Positions 23,422-30,499 of a stretch of DNA of 31,371 nucleotides are shown piece by piece. Below the pieces are notes generated by a model, which saw only the letters and a program-made list of their open reading frames with translations, did no database searches and was not told where the DNA came from. The stretch's first letter is position 1. Each line of letters begins with the position of its first letter. The stretch is from CAZUCU01 sp964589635 (lineage in GTDB: Bacteria; Patescibacteriota; Minisyncoccia; Phycocordibacterales; JAACPR01): assembly GCA_964589635.1 (NCBI GenBank), contig CAZPRI010000005.1, positions 1 through 31,371 on the forward strand. Direction: 5' to 3'. A program made the translations under genes and the position numbers.

Positions 23422-25149
23422 ATGAGTGATTCACCAACAAATGAAATAAAGGACAGGTTATCAATCGAAGAAGTTATATCTTGGTATATAAAGATTGAGA
23501 AGTCTGGAATGAACTTTAAAGCTAGGTGTCCTTTTCATAATGAAAAAACTCCTTCTTTCTATATTTCTCCAGATAGAGGAAATTATCATTGCTACGGTTG
23601 TGATAAAAGTGGAGATATTTTTTCATTTGTCCAAGAAATGGAAGGTGTTAATTTTGTTGAGTCATTAAAGATATTGTCAGAAAAAGCTGGAGTTGATATT
23701 TCTAAATATAAATTCAAACAAGGTGAGACGGAAAAGATAGACAAGACTCTTTATACAGTTCTCGAAAAAGCTACAATGTTTTTTGAAAATGGATTACGAG
23801 AATCTGATTTAGCAAAAGATTATTTAAAAAGTAGAAATGTTGAAGGTAGAACAGCTAAGCAGTTTAGGATTGGGTATGTAAAAGACGAATGGCAAAGTCT
23901 ATATGATTTTCTAAAAAAGGACGGATTTCAGGATAAAGAAATTATAGAGAGTGGACTGGTCATAAAAAATGAAAAGGGAAGAATATATGACAGGTTTAGA
24001 GGAAGGATAATTTTTCCAATATTTGATGATTCCGGAAAGGTTATTGCGTACTCTGCAAGAATATTGACTGATGACAAAGAATCCCTGACTGCCGGCAGGC
24101 AGGAACCAAAGTATATAAATTCTCCAGAGACATCACTCTTTATAAAATCAAGAATATTGTATGGATTTAATTTTGCCAAACAAACAATTAGAAAACATGA
24201 TTTTGTCATTTTGGTTGAGGGTCAGATGGATGTTATTGCGACACATCAAATAGGGTATACAAATACAGTTGCTTCTTCAGGAACTGCTTTTACTGAGGAA
24301 CAATTAAAAATTATGAAAAGACATACAAATAATCTGCTCATATCTTTTGATGGAGATAGTGCCGGTATTAAATCTAGTAAAAAAGTTTGGGAGTTGGCAC
24401 TTCAAAATGAGATGGATGTAAAAGTTATCCCATTAGAAGAAGGTAAAGATCCGTCAGATATTATTAACGAGAGTCCTGAAAAATGGAAAGCCCTCGTTAA
24501 GAATTCCAAGCATATCATTGAGTATTTTGCTGATAATATAAGAACTCGATACCAGGACAGAAGAAAGCAACAAAAAGAAATTCAAGTAGAAATATACCCC
24601 TATTTAAGAAAAATAAAATCTTATACTGATAAGTCCTATTTTGTAGATTATCTTTCTGAACATTTCGGAATAGATAAGGATGTAATTTGGTCAGATGTAA
24701 ATAATCAAGAAACTTCAGTTGAAACATATAGTCAGACAAAAAATGTGAACTCTGTAGAAAGGAAGAATAATATAAATCCTAGAGAAATTTTGTACGCTGT
24801 TTATTTATCAAAAGAGCTGAAAGAGAAAAATTCATTTTTATTAAAAATAAAAGAATTGATATCAGAAGATTTGTTTATTGAGATGACAAAAAGAAAGGAA
24901 AAGATTTTGTTTGATCTTGATCTAATGCTGGATCAGGCAGGAGATCTGAAAAAAATAGTTATTGATATGTATACAAATCTTCAATTAGAAAAATTAGATA
25001 GAGAAAGAGGTGTCTTGAGGGACTCTCTTAGAAATATGGATTTGGACACAGAAAAGGAAAAAGAACTTATGAGAAAACTTAGGAATATTTCTCTTGAAAT
25101 GGAAGACCTTAAAAAATCTGGTTGTAAAGAAATCTCAAATATGGTATAA
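23422..25149 (+). CDS. dnaG: DNA primase DnaG, with a repeat-derived insertion
   Basis: Synthesises RNA primers for replication. 575 residues. Zinc-binding domain C36-x2-H39, C57-x2-C60 (CPFHNEKTPSF...YHCYGC). RNA polymerase domain with RGRIIFPIFD and KYINSPET. TOPRIM motifs EGQMDV (E266, D270) and FDGDSAG (D310, D312). The C-terminal part is helical and diverged, as usual for the helicase-binding region. Residues about 220-229 (ESLTAGRQEP) are extra relative to the family spacing before KYINSPET. They are encoded by a CCCTGACTGCCGGCAGGCAGG palindrome that also occurs between genes at 10247. dnaG-rpoD is the classic macromolecular-synthesis pair; rpsU is absent. Confidence 0.96.
   Translation: MSDSPTNEIKDRLSIEEVISWYIKIEKSGMNFKARCPFHNEKTPSFYISPDRGNYHCYGCDKSGDIFSFVQEMEGVNFVESLKILSEKAGVDISKYKFKQGETEKIDKTLYTVLEKATMFFENGLRESDLAKDYLKSRNVEGRTAKQFRIGYVKDEWQSLYDFLKKDGFQDKEIIESGLVIKNEKGRIYDRFRGRIIFPIFDDSGKVIAYSARILTDDKESLTAGRQEPKYINSPETSLFIKSRILYGFNFAKQTIRKHDFVILVEGQMDVIATHQIGYTNTVASSGTAFTEEQLKIMKRHTNNLLISFDGDSAGIKSSKKVWELALQNEMDVKVIPLEEGKDPSDIINESPEKWKALVKNSKHIIEYFADNIRTRYQDRRKQQKEIQVEIYPYLRKIKSYTDKSYFVDYLSEHFGIDKDVIWSDVNNQETSVETYSQTKNVNSVERKNNINPREILYAVYLSKELKEKNSFLLKIKELISEDLFIEMTKRKEKILFDLDLMLDQAGDLKKIVIDMYTNLQLEKLDRERGVLRDSLRNMDLDTEKEKELMRKLRNISLEMEDLKKSGCKEISNMV
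24080..24106 (+). repeat. Short palindromic repeat inside dnaG
   Basis: CCTGACTGCCGGCAGGCAGG (24084-24103) is near-palindromic and matches the reverse complement of 10247-10266 at 19 of 20 positions. It adds roughly 8-10 codons in frame. Confidence 0.65.
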
Positions 25150-25163
25150 ACATTAAATCAGTT

Positions 25164-26450
25164 ATGCCAGTAAAAAAGGGGGCGAAAAAAATAAATAAGA
25201 CTCAGACGAAAAAAGTTTCTAAAAAAACTAAAACAACAAATAAAAAGGTTGCCAAAAAGGTGGCCAAAAAGACAACTAAAAAAGTAGTAAAAAAGGCAGT
25301 AAAAAAAGTAGTAAAAAGTAAAACTACAAAGACTATTGCAAAAAAGAAGGTTGCTAAAAAAAGCAGAGTAAAGCTTTCTAAAAAGCAGCAAGAATTAAAA
25401 AAGAAGAAAGATAAACTCTTTACCAAAGGAAAGGAAAGAGGTTTTATTACATATGATGAAATTCTAAAAGAGTTTCCTGAAATTGAAAAAGAGGTACTTC
25501 TTTTAGATGAAATGTATGATGATTTTGAACAGGCGGGAATTGACGTTCTAGAAGGAGGAGGACTACTTGAGTTAAACCCAAAAGAGGATACAAATAAATA
25601 TCTTTTCAAAAATCCTGCACAATATGACTCAATTCAAATTTATTTGAAAGAGATTGGGCAGTACCCATTGATCAAGGCTTCAGAAGAAAAGGACCTTGCT
25701 AAGAGAATTGAGAAAGGGGATGATGAGGCAAAGAACTTGCTTGCAAAAGCAAACCTCAGACTCGTAGTATCAATTGCAAAGAAATATGTTGGAAGAAGTC
25801 CAGATTTAACACTACTTGATCTTATTCAGGAGGGTAACCTAGGTCTATATAAGGCCGTAGAGAAGTTTGATTGGACAAAAGGGTACAAGTTCTCAACATA
25901 TGCTACATGGTGGATTAGACAGGCAATTACGAGAGCGTTAGCTGATCAATCAAGAACAGTTAGAATCCCTGTTCATATGCATGAAACAATTGCAAAGTAC
26001 AAACAGGTTTTCAGAAGACTTTCTCAAGATCTAGGAAGAGATCCTATGCCAGAAGAAATTGCTGTTGAAATGGATTTAGAAGTCGAGAAGATTCATACTA
26101 TTGAAAAAATTGATCAAGCAACCGTTTCTCTAGAATCACCAGTGGGAGATGATGGAGATGAGAAATCAACATTGGGGGATTTTATTGCTGATGATAAGAT
26201 TTTGACACCAGATCAGGAGTCATCAAGAAGAATTTTGAAGGATCAGGTTCATGAAATTCTAGAAGATCTTACAGATAAGGAAAGAGAGATACTACAACTA
26301 CGACATGGATTAGGTGATGGAATCCAGCACACACTAGAAGAAGTTGGAAAGATGTTTGGAGTGACAAGAGAGAGAATTAGACAAATTGAAGCTAAGGCTC
26401 ACGAGAAAATCAGAAATCATCAAAAATCAAATAGACTTCAGAATTATTAG
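25164..26450 (+). CDS. rpoD: Primary RNA polymerase sigma factor (sigma70) with Lys-rich N-terminal extension
   Basis: 428 residues. Residues 1-75 are a repetitive Lys/Ala/Val/Thr stretch (KKVAKKVAKKTTKKVVKKAV), resembling histone H1-type or DNA-coating tails. A region 1.1-like segment follows (KERGFITYDEILKEFPEIE). Regions 1.2-2.4 begin near DSIQIYLKEIGQYPLI and include NLRLVVSIAKKYVGR, LDLIQEGNLGL, and YATWWIRQAITRALADQSRTVRIPVH (-10 recognition). Region 3 follows. Region 4.2 is TLEEVGKMFGVTRERIRQIEAKA (-35 recognition). It starts 14 nt after dnaG, so cotranscribed, and ends at a very strong terminator. Recognition regions are standard, matching the TTGACA/TATAAT promoters seen here. Confidence 0.97.
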   Translation: MPVKKGAKKINKTQTKKVSKKTKTTNKKVAKKVAKKTTKKVVKKAVKKVVKSKTTKTIAKKKVAKKSRVKLSKKQQELKKKKDKLFTKGKERGFITYDEILKEFPEIEKEVLLLDEMYDDFEQAGIDVLEGGGLLELNPKEDTNKYLFKNPAQYDSIQIYLKEIGQYPLIKASEEKDLAKRIEKGDDEAKNLLAKANLRLVVSIAKKYVGRSPDLTLLDLIQEGNLGLYKAVEKFDWTKGYKFSTYATWWIRQAITRALADQSRTVRIPVHMHETIAKYKQVFRRLSQDLGRDPMPEEIAVEMDLEVEKIHTIEKIDQATVSLESPVGDDGDEKSTLGDFIADDKILTPDQESSRRILKDQVHEILEDLTDKEREILQLRHGLGDGIQHTLEEVGKMFGVTRERIRQIEAKAHEKIRNHQKSNRLQNY

Positions 26451-26452
26451 AG

Positions 26453-26499
26453 TATTAAAAAACAGCGAACCCGTTTGACGGGTTCGCTGTTTTTTAATA
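26453..26499 (+). terminator. 22-bp perfect bidirectional terminator (rpoD / vanY-like)
   Basis: Arms 26453-26474 and 26478-26499 pair at all 22 positions around loop TTG, with A- and T-tracts at the base. Serves rpoD (+) and the convergent carboxypeptidase gene (-). Confidence 0.9.
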
Positions 26500-26500
26500 T

Positions 26501-27388
26501 CTAATCAAAGAATCCTTCTAAATATTCCCACATATCTCTCTGATCTAAATCATAGAAATTTTTATCATCGTTTCTTAGTTTTCTTGCAAGATCTTTTGAA
26601 ACAAATCTCCAGTGCCATGGCTCGTATTGGTAATATTCATTACCTTTTGGATAAGACATTACGAAACCATACTTCCAAGCATTTTTATCTAGCCAATTAA
26701 AGGCCTCTGTGTTCTCAAAATTAGTAGTAAGAGATGTTCCAAGTGTGGGAGTTGTAAAATCAACTGTTGTACCTAGTTGATGTTCTGAATATCCCTGATC
26801 AGCTGAAAATGTATTAGCTCCTGACCCATAAGTTACAAGGTATTGCCCTTTAAGTGAGGCTTGTTGGTCGAATGATCTATAGCCAGACAAGACTCTCAGC
26901 TCAATATCATCGTCTTTTGCATCTTCAAGTAAATCTTCTAAATGTTTCTTTATTCTAGAATTTACATCAATAAGTTTTGACTCATTAGTCCAAAATTCTG
27001 AATCTATTGCGGATATATTCGTTGGTGAATAGTGTTCATTTAAGAAAGAGACTTTTGAATATTTCTGTAATAATTCCTTATCTATTGTTATTAGTTCAAG
27101 AATTTCTCTGTTTCTTTTGTCCAGATCATTTAACACATCTTCATTTTCATCTAATTCCTCTAGTGTTTTTCCGAGTTCTTCTTCTAGTCTATTTTTCTCC
27201 TCCTCTAAAAGTGTGATATCTTGCACTTTTTCTGTGAGACTTTCCTCAAGAAGAGTGTTTTTTTCTACAACTTCTGAAATATTTTTAGAGTGATAAGATT
27301 CCCTATAGAAAAAAACGGAAATTATTACTAATGTAATAAGAAGAAGTGATAAGAGAGTAATATTTCCTTTTGAGCTAGTTAATTTCAT
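26501..27388 (-). CDS. Membrane-anchored D-alanyl-D-alanine carboxypeptidase (VanY/M15B family)
   Basis: Likely trims the terminal D-Ala of peptidoglycan stem peptides outside the membrane. 295 residues: one N-terminal membrane segment (LLSLLLITLVIISVFFY), a coiled-coil stalk (about 40-100, Glu/Leu-rich), then the M15 zinc peptidase domain with LRVLSGYRSFDQQ, SEHQLGTTVDF (His and Asp zinc ligands) and EPWHWRF (catalytic/zinc His). All expected metal residues are present. The frame opens 5 codons earlier; ATG at 27388 overlaps the upstream yceI-like gene by 14 nt, typical of coupling. The long coiled stalk is unusual and may place the domain away from the membrane. Confidence 0.88.
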   Translation of the reverse strand: MKLTSSKGNITLLSLLLITLVIISVFFYRESYHSKNISEVVEKNTLLEESLTEKVQDITLLEEEKNRLEEELGKTLEELDENEDVLNDLDKRNREILELITIDKELLQKYSKVSFLNEHYSPTNISAIDSEFWTNESKLIDVNSRIKKHLEDLLEDAKDDDIELRVLSGYRSFDQQASLKGQYLVTYGSGANTFSADQGYSEHQLGTTVDFTTPTLGTSLTTNFENTEAFNWLDKNAWKYGFVMSYPKGNEYYQYEPWHWRFVSKDLARKLRNDDKNFYDLDQRDMWEYLEGFFD

Positions 27389-28034
27389 TTGTCCAAATGT
27401 CAAACTCGATTTCTAACATATCCTTGATAGCCTTATCGCCAAGGTCAGCAAAGAATTTTCCAGAACCAAATCTTACATCCCAAAGCGTTCTGTCTATTTC
27501 TGTAGATCCACTAAGATGATATCTATTTTCAGATTCAGTAACTATTGAAGAAACTATAATTTCATTCGTAATCCCTTTTATTGTTAGGTCTCCGGTTATA
27601 TTAAAGGCTCCAGGTGAGCTAACTGTAACTCCTTTGGCTACAAAAGTAGCATTTGGAAATTCCGCTGTGTTGAAGAAGTCAGGACTTTTTAGATGAGTAA
27701 CAAGATCATCTAACCCCTCATCACTTGAAATATTATTAAGATTAATTATGAGACTATTATCTTGTATTGAATCATCTTGCACTGTGATAGAACCCTCCTG
27801 AATAGGTGCTTTTCCTGTGTGAGTTTTTCCTCCAACCATATTTCCTGTCCAGGATATTGAACTTCTCTCTGTATCTACAAAATATGTTCCATTATTGACC
27901 TCAGTAACAAGGCTATCTTGAGATTCTGATTCAACTGGTAAGACTGTAGGTGCTTCAGTTTTATTTGAGTTAATAAATAAAAGCCCAGCTATTAATAAAA
28001 TTGTTATCCCTATTGTTATAATTATTTTTTTCAT
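27375..28034 (-). CDS. YceI-family protein with N-terminal membrane anchor
   Basis: 219 residues. An N-terminal hydrophobic segment (IIITIGITILLIAGLLFI) with no lipobox cysteine suggests a signal anchor. The rest is a YceI-like lipocalin-type barrel: GTYFVDTERSSISWTGNM, KTHTGKAPIQEGSITV, HLKSPDFFNTAEFPNATFVAK, FNITGDLTIKGITNEI, LSGSTEIDRTLWDVRFGSG. The family binds amphipathic or polyisoprenoid ligands; here a role in handling lipids near the cell wall is only inference. First gene of a two-gene unit with the carboxypeptidase. A TAGAAT box lies 9 nt before the ATG. Confidence 0.88.
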   Translation of the reverse strand: MKKIIITIGITILLIAGLLFINSNKTEAPTVLPVESESQDSLVTEVNNGTYFVDTERSSISWTGNMVGGKTHTGKAPIQEGSITVQDDSIQDNSLIINLNNISSDEGLDDLVTHLKSPDFFNTAEFPNATFVAKGVTVSSPGAFNITGDLTIKGITNEIIVSSIVTESENRYHLSGSTEIDRTLWDVRFGSGKFFADLGDKAIKDMLEIEFDIWTNEIN

Positions 28035-28082
28035 ATTAAAGGTATTCTAGCATGTTTCTTTTGTTGACATATAGTGTTGATT

Positions 28083-28110
28083 TTTAGGGTAATTTGGCTA
28101 TACTTTCGTC
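28083..28110 (+). promoter_or_regulatory. Promoter of the SET-domain gene
   Basis: TTGATT, 16-bp spacer, TATACT, then about 10 nt to the ATG at 28116; coordinates good to 2-3 bp. It lies inside the longer open frame, so that frame's first 14 codons are not translated. Confidence 0.6.
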
Positions 28111-28115
28111 CTAAC

Positions 28116-28514
28116 ATGCCCAAATTTTTAATAAAAAAACATAACGTAAAGGTAAAAAAGTGTCGGACAGGAAGAGGTCTTTTTGCTGCTGAGAACATTA
28201 AAAAGGGAATATGTTTCTTGGAGTATTTCGGTAGGGAATTAACAGAGGATGAAAAATATACCTCAGAGTCAAGTTATCTTTTTGAGGTAAATGATCGAAT
28301 AACTATCGATGGTTGGGCAAAAGGAAACATAGCCAAATACATAAACTATGCATGTAATCCAAATGCGGAATTTGATACATATAAAAATAAAATTTATGTT
28401 CTAGCTTTAAGAGATATTACAAAGGGGGAGGAAATAACTATTAATTATGGAGATGAATATTTTGACGAGTATATAAAACCAAATGGGTGTCTTTGTCTGG
28501 ATTGTGTAAAGTAA
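28116..28514 (+). CDS. SET-domain protein (putative lysine methyltransferase)
   Basis: 132 residues, a nearly bare SET domain. Motifs in order: GRGLFAAENIKKGICFLEYFG (SAM-binding GxG), DGWAKGNIAKYINYACNPNAEF (variant of NHSCxPN with Tyr-Ala for His-Ser), DITKGEEITINYGDEYFDEY (catalytic Tyr region), and a post-SET-like CLCLDC at the C-terminus, probably zinc-binding. Bacterial SET proteins of this compact type may methylate lysines of ribosomal, DNA-binding or host proteins; the target is unknown. It is divergent from the yceI-like gene. No signal peptide, so cytoplasmic. Confidence 0.85.
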   Translation: MPKFLIKKHNVKVKKCRTGRGLFAAENIKKGICFLEYFGRELTEDEKYTSESSYLFEVNDRITIDGWAKGNIAKYINYACNPNAEFDTYKNKIYVLALRDITKGEEITINYGDEYFDEYIKPNGCLCLDCVK

Positions 28515-28532
28515 AATAAACTTCAAAAAAAC

Positions 28533-28560
28533 TTGACAAATAATTATAACCTGATACCAT
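28533..28560 (+). promoter_or_regulatory. Promoter of the second RNA candidate
   Basis: TTGACA (28533-28538), 16-bp spacer, TACCAT (28555-28560; 4 of 6). Confidence 0.5.
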
Positions 28561-28566
28561 GTACCA

Positions 28567-28826
28567 TGGTAATGAAACCATACTTCATCCAATAAAAGTA
28601 CTGTGTGGGTTTTGTATTTACTGGTTTTGTACAAAATTGAACCACCATATCCAAACCAGACTGTCTGTTTTGGATAAGCTTAAAATCAGTGTGCTGTATT
28701 CTTTGTAGCACAAAGTGTAGAGGAAGAAAGAAGTTTTTTCCTCAAGGTCCTTAGTTGGATAACAGGTCTTGAATCAATGTGAATAATCCGCAAGGTTAAT
28801 TCTCAGAGATTCAAGGCCTCTTTTTA
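28567..28826 (+). ncRNA. Candidate structured small RNA (about 260 nt)
   Basis: A 333-bp stretch without an ORF holds successive hairpins: ATGGT/ACCAT near the start; TATCCAAA (28648-28655) with 28669-28676 and an inner CAGA/TCTG; GTGCT (28691-28695) with 28707-28711; GAGGAAGAAA (28720-28729) with 28734-28743 and loop GAAG. The 3' stem AGGTCTTGAATC (28764-28775) pairs with 28808-28819 over 12 bp including one G-T; it encloses a CC-GCAA-GG tetraloop hairpin and is followed by T5. TTGACA promoter at the 5' end and terminator at the 3' end give a complete unit. Not matched to 6S, tmRNA, RNase P or SRP RNA by eye. It could alternatively be a leader or riboswitch for the DUF2779 gene, but that gene has its own -10 box after the T-tract. 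Confidence 0.5.
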
Positions 28827-28834
28827 TTATTTGG

Positions 28835-28840
28835 TATAAT
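28835..28840 (+). promoter_or_regulatory. -10 box of the DUF2779 gene
   Basis: TATAAT 7 nt before the ATG at 28848; -35 weak. Leaderless arrangement. Confidence 0.55.
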
Positions 28841-28847
28841 CTCCGTA

Positions 28848-30293
28848 ATGCCAAAAGAAAAAATAATAACAAAATCAGATTTTCTAATTTACTGTAGATG
28901 TGCAAAAGATTTCTGGTTGAGAAAAAATAAACCTGATGTATATCAAAAACAAGAACTCAATCTCTTCTTTCAAAAATTAATTAGAGAAGGTTATGAAGTC
29001 GAGAGTTATGCAAAGACGCTATTTGATGATGCTATCTTTCAAAAACAAGTAAAGGTTGATGGTGGTCCTCAATCAAATGGGGTAACATTTTATGCTGAAC
29101 TTGATATGGTTCGAGAAGATACAGAGACTGGAAAAACTGATATATACGAAGTTAAATCTTCATCTGGAATAAAAACTGATTTAGCACATAATCACATTAA
29201 GGATATTACTTTTCAAACAGTGACTGCTGAAAGATCAGGGATGGAAGTAGGAAAAAGTTTCATAGTCCATATCAATAAGGATTATGTAAAAGACGGAGAA
29301 ATAAACCAGTTTGGTCTTTTAAAAGTGGTTGATGTTACTGATAGGGTGCAGGAGGAAAAAGAACAAGTTTCATTGATGATGGATGATGCACTTCGGATTA
29401 TGAATAAAGAAGATGTTGATATAACACATTGTGAGTGTATCTTTAAAAGCGCTGGTCAATGGTGTGATTCATTTCATGTTTTAAATAAAGATGTCCCAGA
29501 ATATTCAGTAAATCAAATTTTCCAGAAAGCAAAACTGAAGGAATTAATTGATCAAAAAATTTATGATCCAGTCGATGTCCCTGAAGATTTCACAATGACA
29601 GAAATACAAAGAGATAAGGTCACTTTGCAAAAACTTCAAACTCCAATGATCGACAAGGATTCGATCAGGAAAACATTAGATGCCTTAGTTTTTCCTATTT
29701 ACTTCTTTGATTACGAGTCAATAAATAAACCTGTACCGATGGTTGATGGATATAAAACTAATCAACATCTCGTTTTTCAATACTCATTACATAAATTAAA
29801 TGAGGACGGAAGTATCGAGCACTTCGAATACTTAGCTAGAGATATGGAAACATCCACTCAAGGTATGGTTGAATCTTTAAGAAAGAATATTGGTCCAATC
29901 GGTAGTGTGATTGTTTGGCACGAGACTTTTGAAAAAGGTAGAAATGTTGAACTAGGGAAACTGCATCCGGAAGCAAAAGATTTTTTTGCGGAGATGAATA
30001 GGAGAATTTATGATTTAAAGAAAGTCTTTCAAAAAGATTATTTGCACCCATCCTTTAAGGGTAGTGCATCAATCAAAAAAGTTCTTCCTGTTTTATTACC
30101 ACAACTTTCGTACAAAAGTCTCAATGTCCAGGATGGAACCATGGCAATGTCTGAATTTGAGAGGATGATTAATCCTGAAACTTCCGAGGAAGAAAAGGAA
30201 ATTATACGAGAAAATCTCTTGAGGTATTGTGAATTGGATACATTTGCTATGGTTGAATTGTATAGGTTCCTTGTTGATTTACTGAGAGAATAA
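28848..30293 (+). CDS. DUF2779-type protein: RecB/Cas4-like nuclease joined to an RNase H-like exonuclease domain
   Basis: 481 residues. The N-terminal half looks like a PD-(D/E)xK nuclease of the Cas4/RecB type: AELDMV...TDIYEVKSSSGIK supplies the D and ExK residues. Cysteines at C16/C18 and at C195, C197, C206 (HCECIFKSAGQWC) could hold an iron-sulfur cluster as in Cas4 and AddB. The C-terminal half has FFDYESINKPVPMVDG, VFQYSLHKL, IVWHETFEKGRN and YCELDTFAMVELY, a DEDD exonuclease-like arrangement that I associate with DUF2779. Function is unproven; DNA repair or processing of foreign DNA or RNA is plausible. No cas genes or repeats are nearby. An AAAAGGG/CCCTTTT stem ends the gene. Confidence 0.8.
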   Translation: MPKEKIITKSDFLIYCRCAKDFWLRKNKPDVYQKQELNLFFQKLIREGYEVESYAKTLFDDAIFQKQVKVDGGPQSNGVTFYAELDMVREDTETGKTDIYEVKSSSGIKTDLAHNHIKDITFQTVTAERSGMEVGKSFIVHINKDYVKDGEINQFGLLKVVDVTDRVQEEKEQVSLMMDDALRIMNKEDVDITHCECIFKSAGQWCDSFHVLNKDVPEYSVNQIFQKAKLKELIDQKIYDPVDVPEDFTMTEIQRDKVTLQKLQTPMIDKDSIRKTLDALVFPIYFFDYESINKPVPMVDGYKTNQHLVFQYSLHKLNEDGSIEHFEYLARDMETSTQGMVESLRKNIGPIGSVIVWHETFEKGRNVELGKLHPEAKDFFAEMNRRIYDLKKVFQKDYLHPSFKGSASIKKVLPVLLPQLSYKSLNVQDGTMAMSEFERMINPETSEEEKEIIRENLLRYCELDTFAMVELYRFLVDLLRE

Positions 30294-30297
30294 AAGA

Positions 30298-30318
30298 AAA
30301 GGGGTTAGAACCCTTTTA
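30298..30318 (+). terminator. Weak terminator after the DUF2779 gene
   Basis: AAAAGGG and CCCTTTT flank GTTAGAA. A-rich rather than T-rich sequence follows, so strength is uncertain. Confidence 0.5.
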
Positions 30319-30326
30319 AAAAACGT

Positions 30327-30427
30327 GGGTCCCCGGGTAATGCCCAAGGATGACGATTGTTTTTGTGAGGATGACGATAGGTTTTTGTGGAGTATGACGG
30401 TGCTTGTTGTGGGAGGATGACAGTTGG
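30327..30427 (+). repeat. GTCATCC-type repeat with four tandem degenerate units
   Basis: GTGGGTCCCCGGGTAATGCCC leads into four units starting AGGATGACG (30347), AGGATGACG (30368), AGTATGACG (30391) and AGGATGACA (30414), spaced 21-23 bp, with T/G-rich fillers. ATGAC is the complement of the GTCAT ends of the element at 13952. Units differ too much and have no spacers, so not CRISPR. Confidence 0.6.
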
Positions 30428-30456
30428 TATTGCATAAATAATGAAGTCTTTGTAAT

Positions 30457-30489
30457 AAAAAAGCGGCAACCGAAGGTCGCCGCTTTTTT
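30457..30489 (-). terminator. GCGGC terminator at the dsbA-like 3' end
   Basis: 15-bp stem (30457-30471/30475-30489), loop GAA, with one A-C mismatch that breaks the otherwise recurrent GCGGCGACC sequence. A- and T-tracts at both ends. Confidence 0.8.
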
Positions 30490-30499
30490 ATTTAACTTA

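Noticed and set aside
25202..25609. 135-codon minus-strand ORF over the start of rpoD
   Set aside because: Antisense of the Lys-rich repeat gives a Phe/Leu/Val-rich shadow frame with no start signals.
28740..28826. Riboswitch controlling the DUF2779 gene
   Set aside because: The terminator stem is followed by a separate TATAAT box 7 nt before the ATG, so the gene appears to have its own start; no known aptamer motif was recognised.
30347..30427. CRISPR-like array
   Set aside because: Units are short, degenerate and directly abutting, without unique spacers of constant length.
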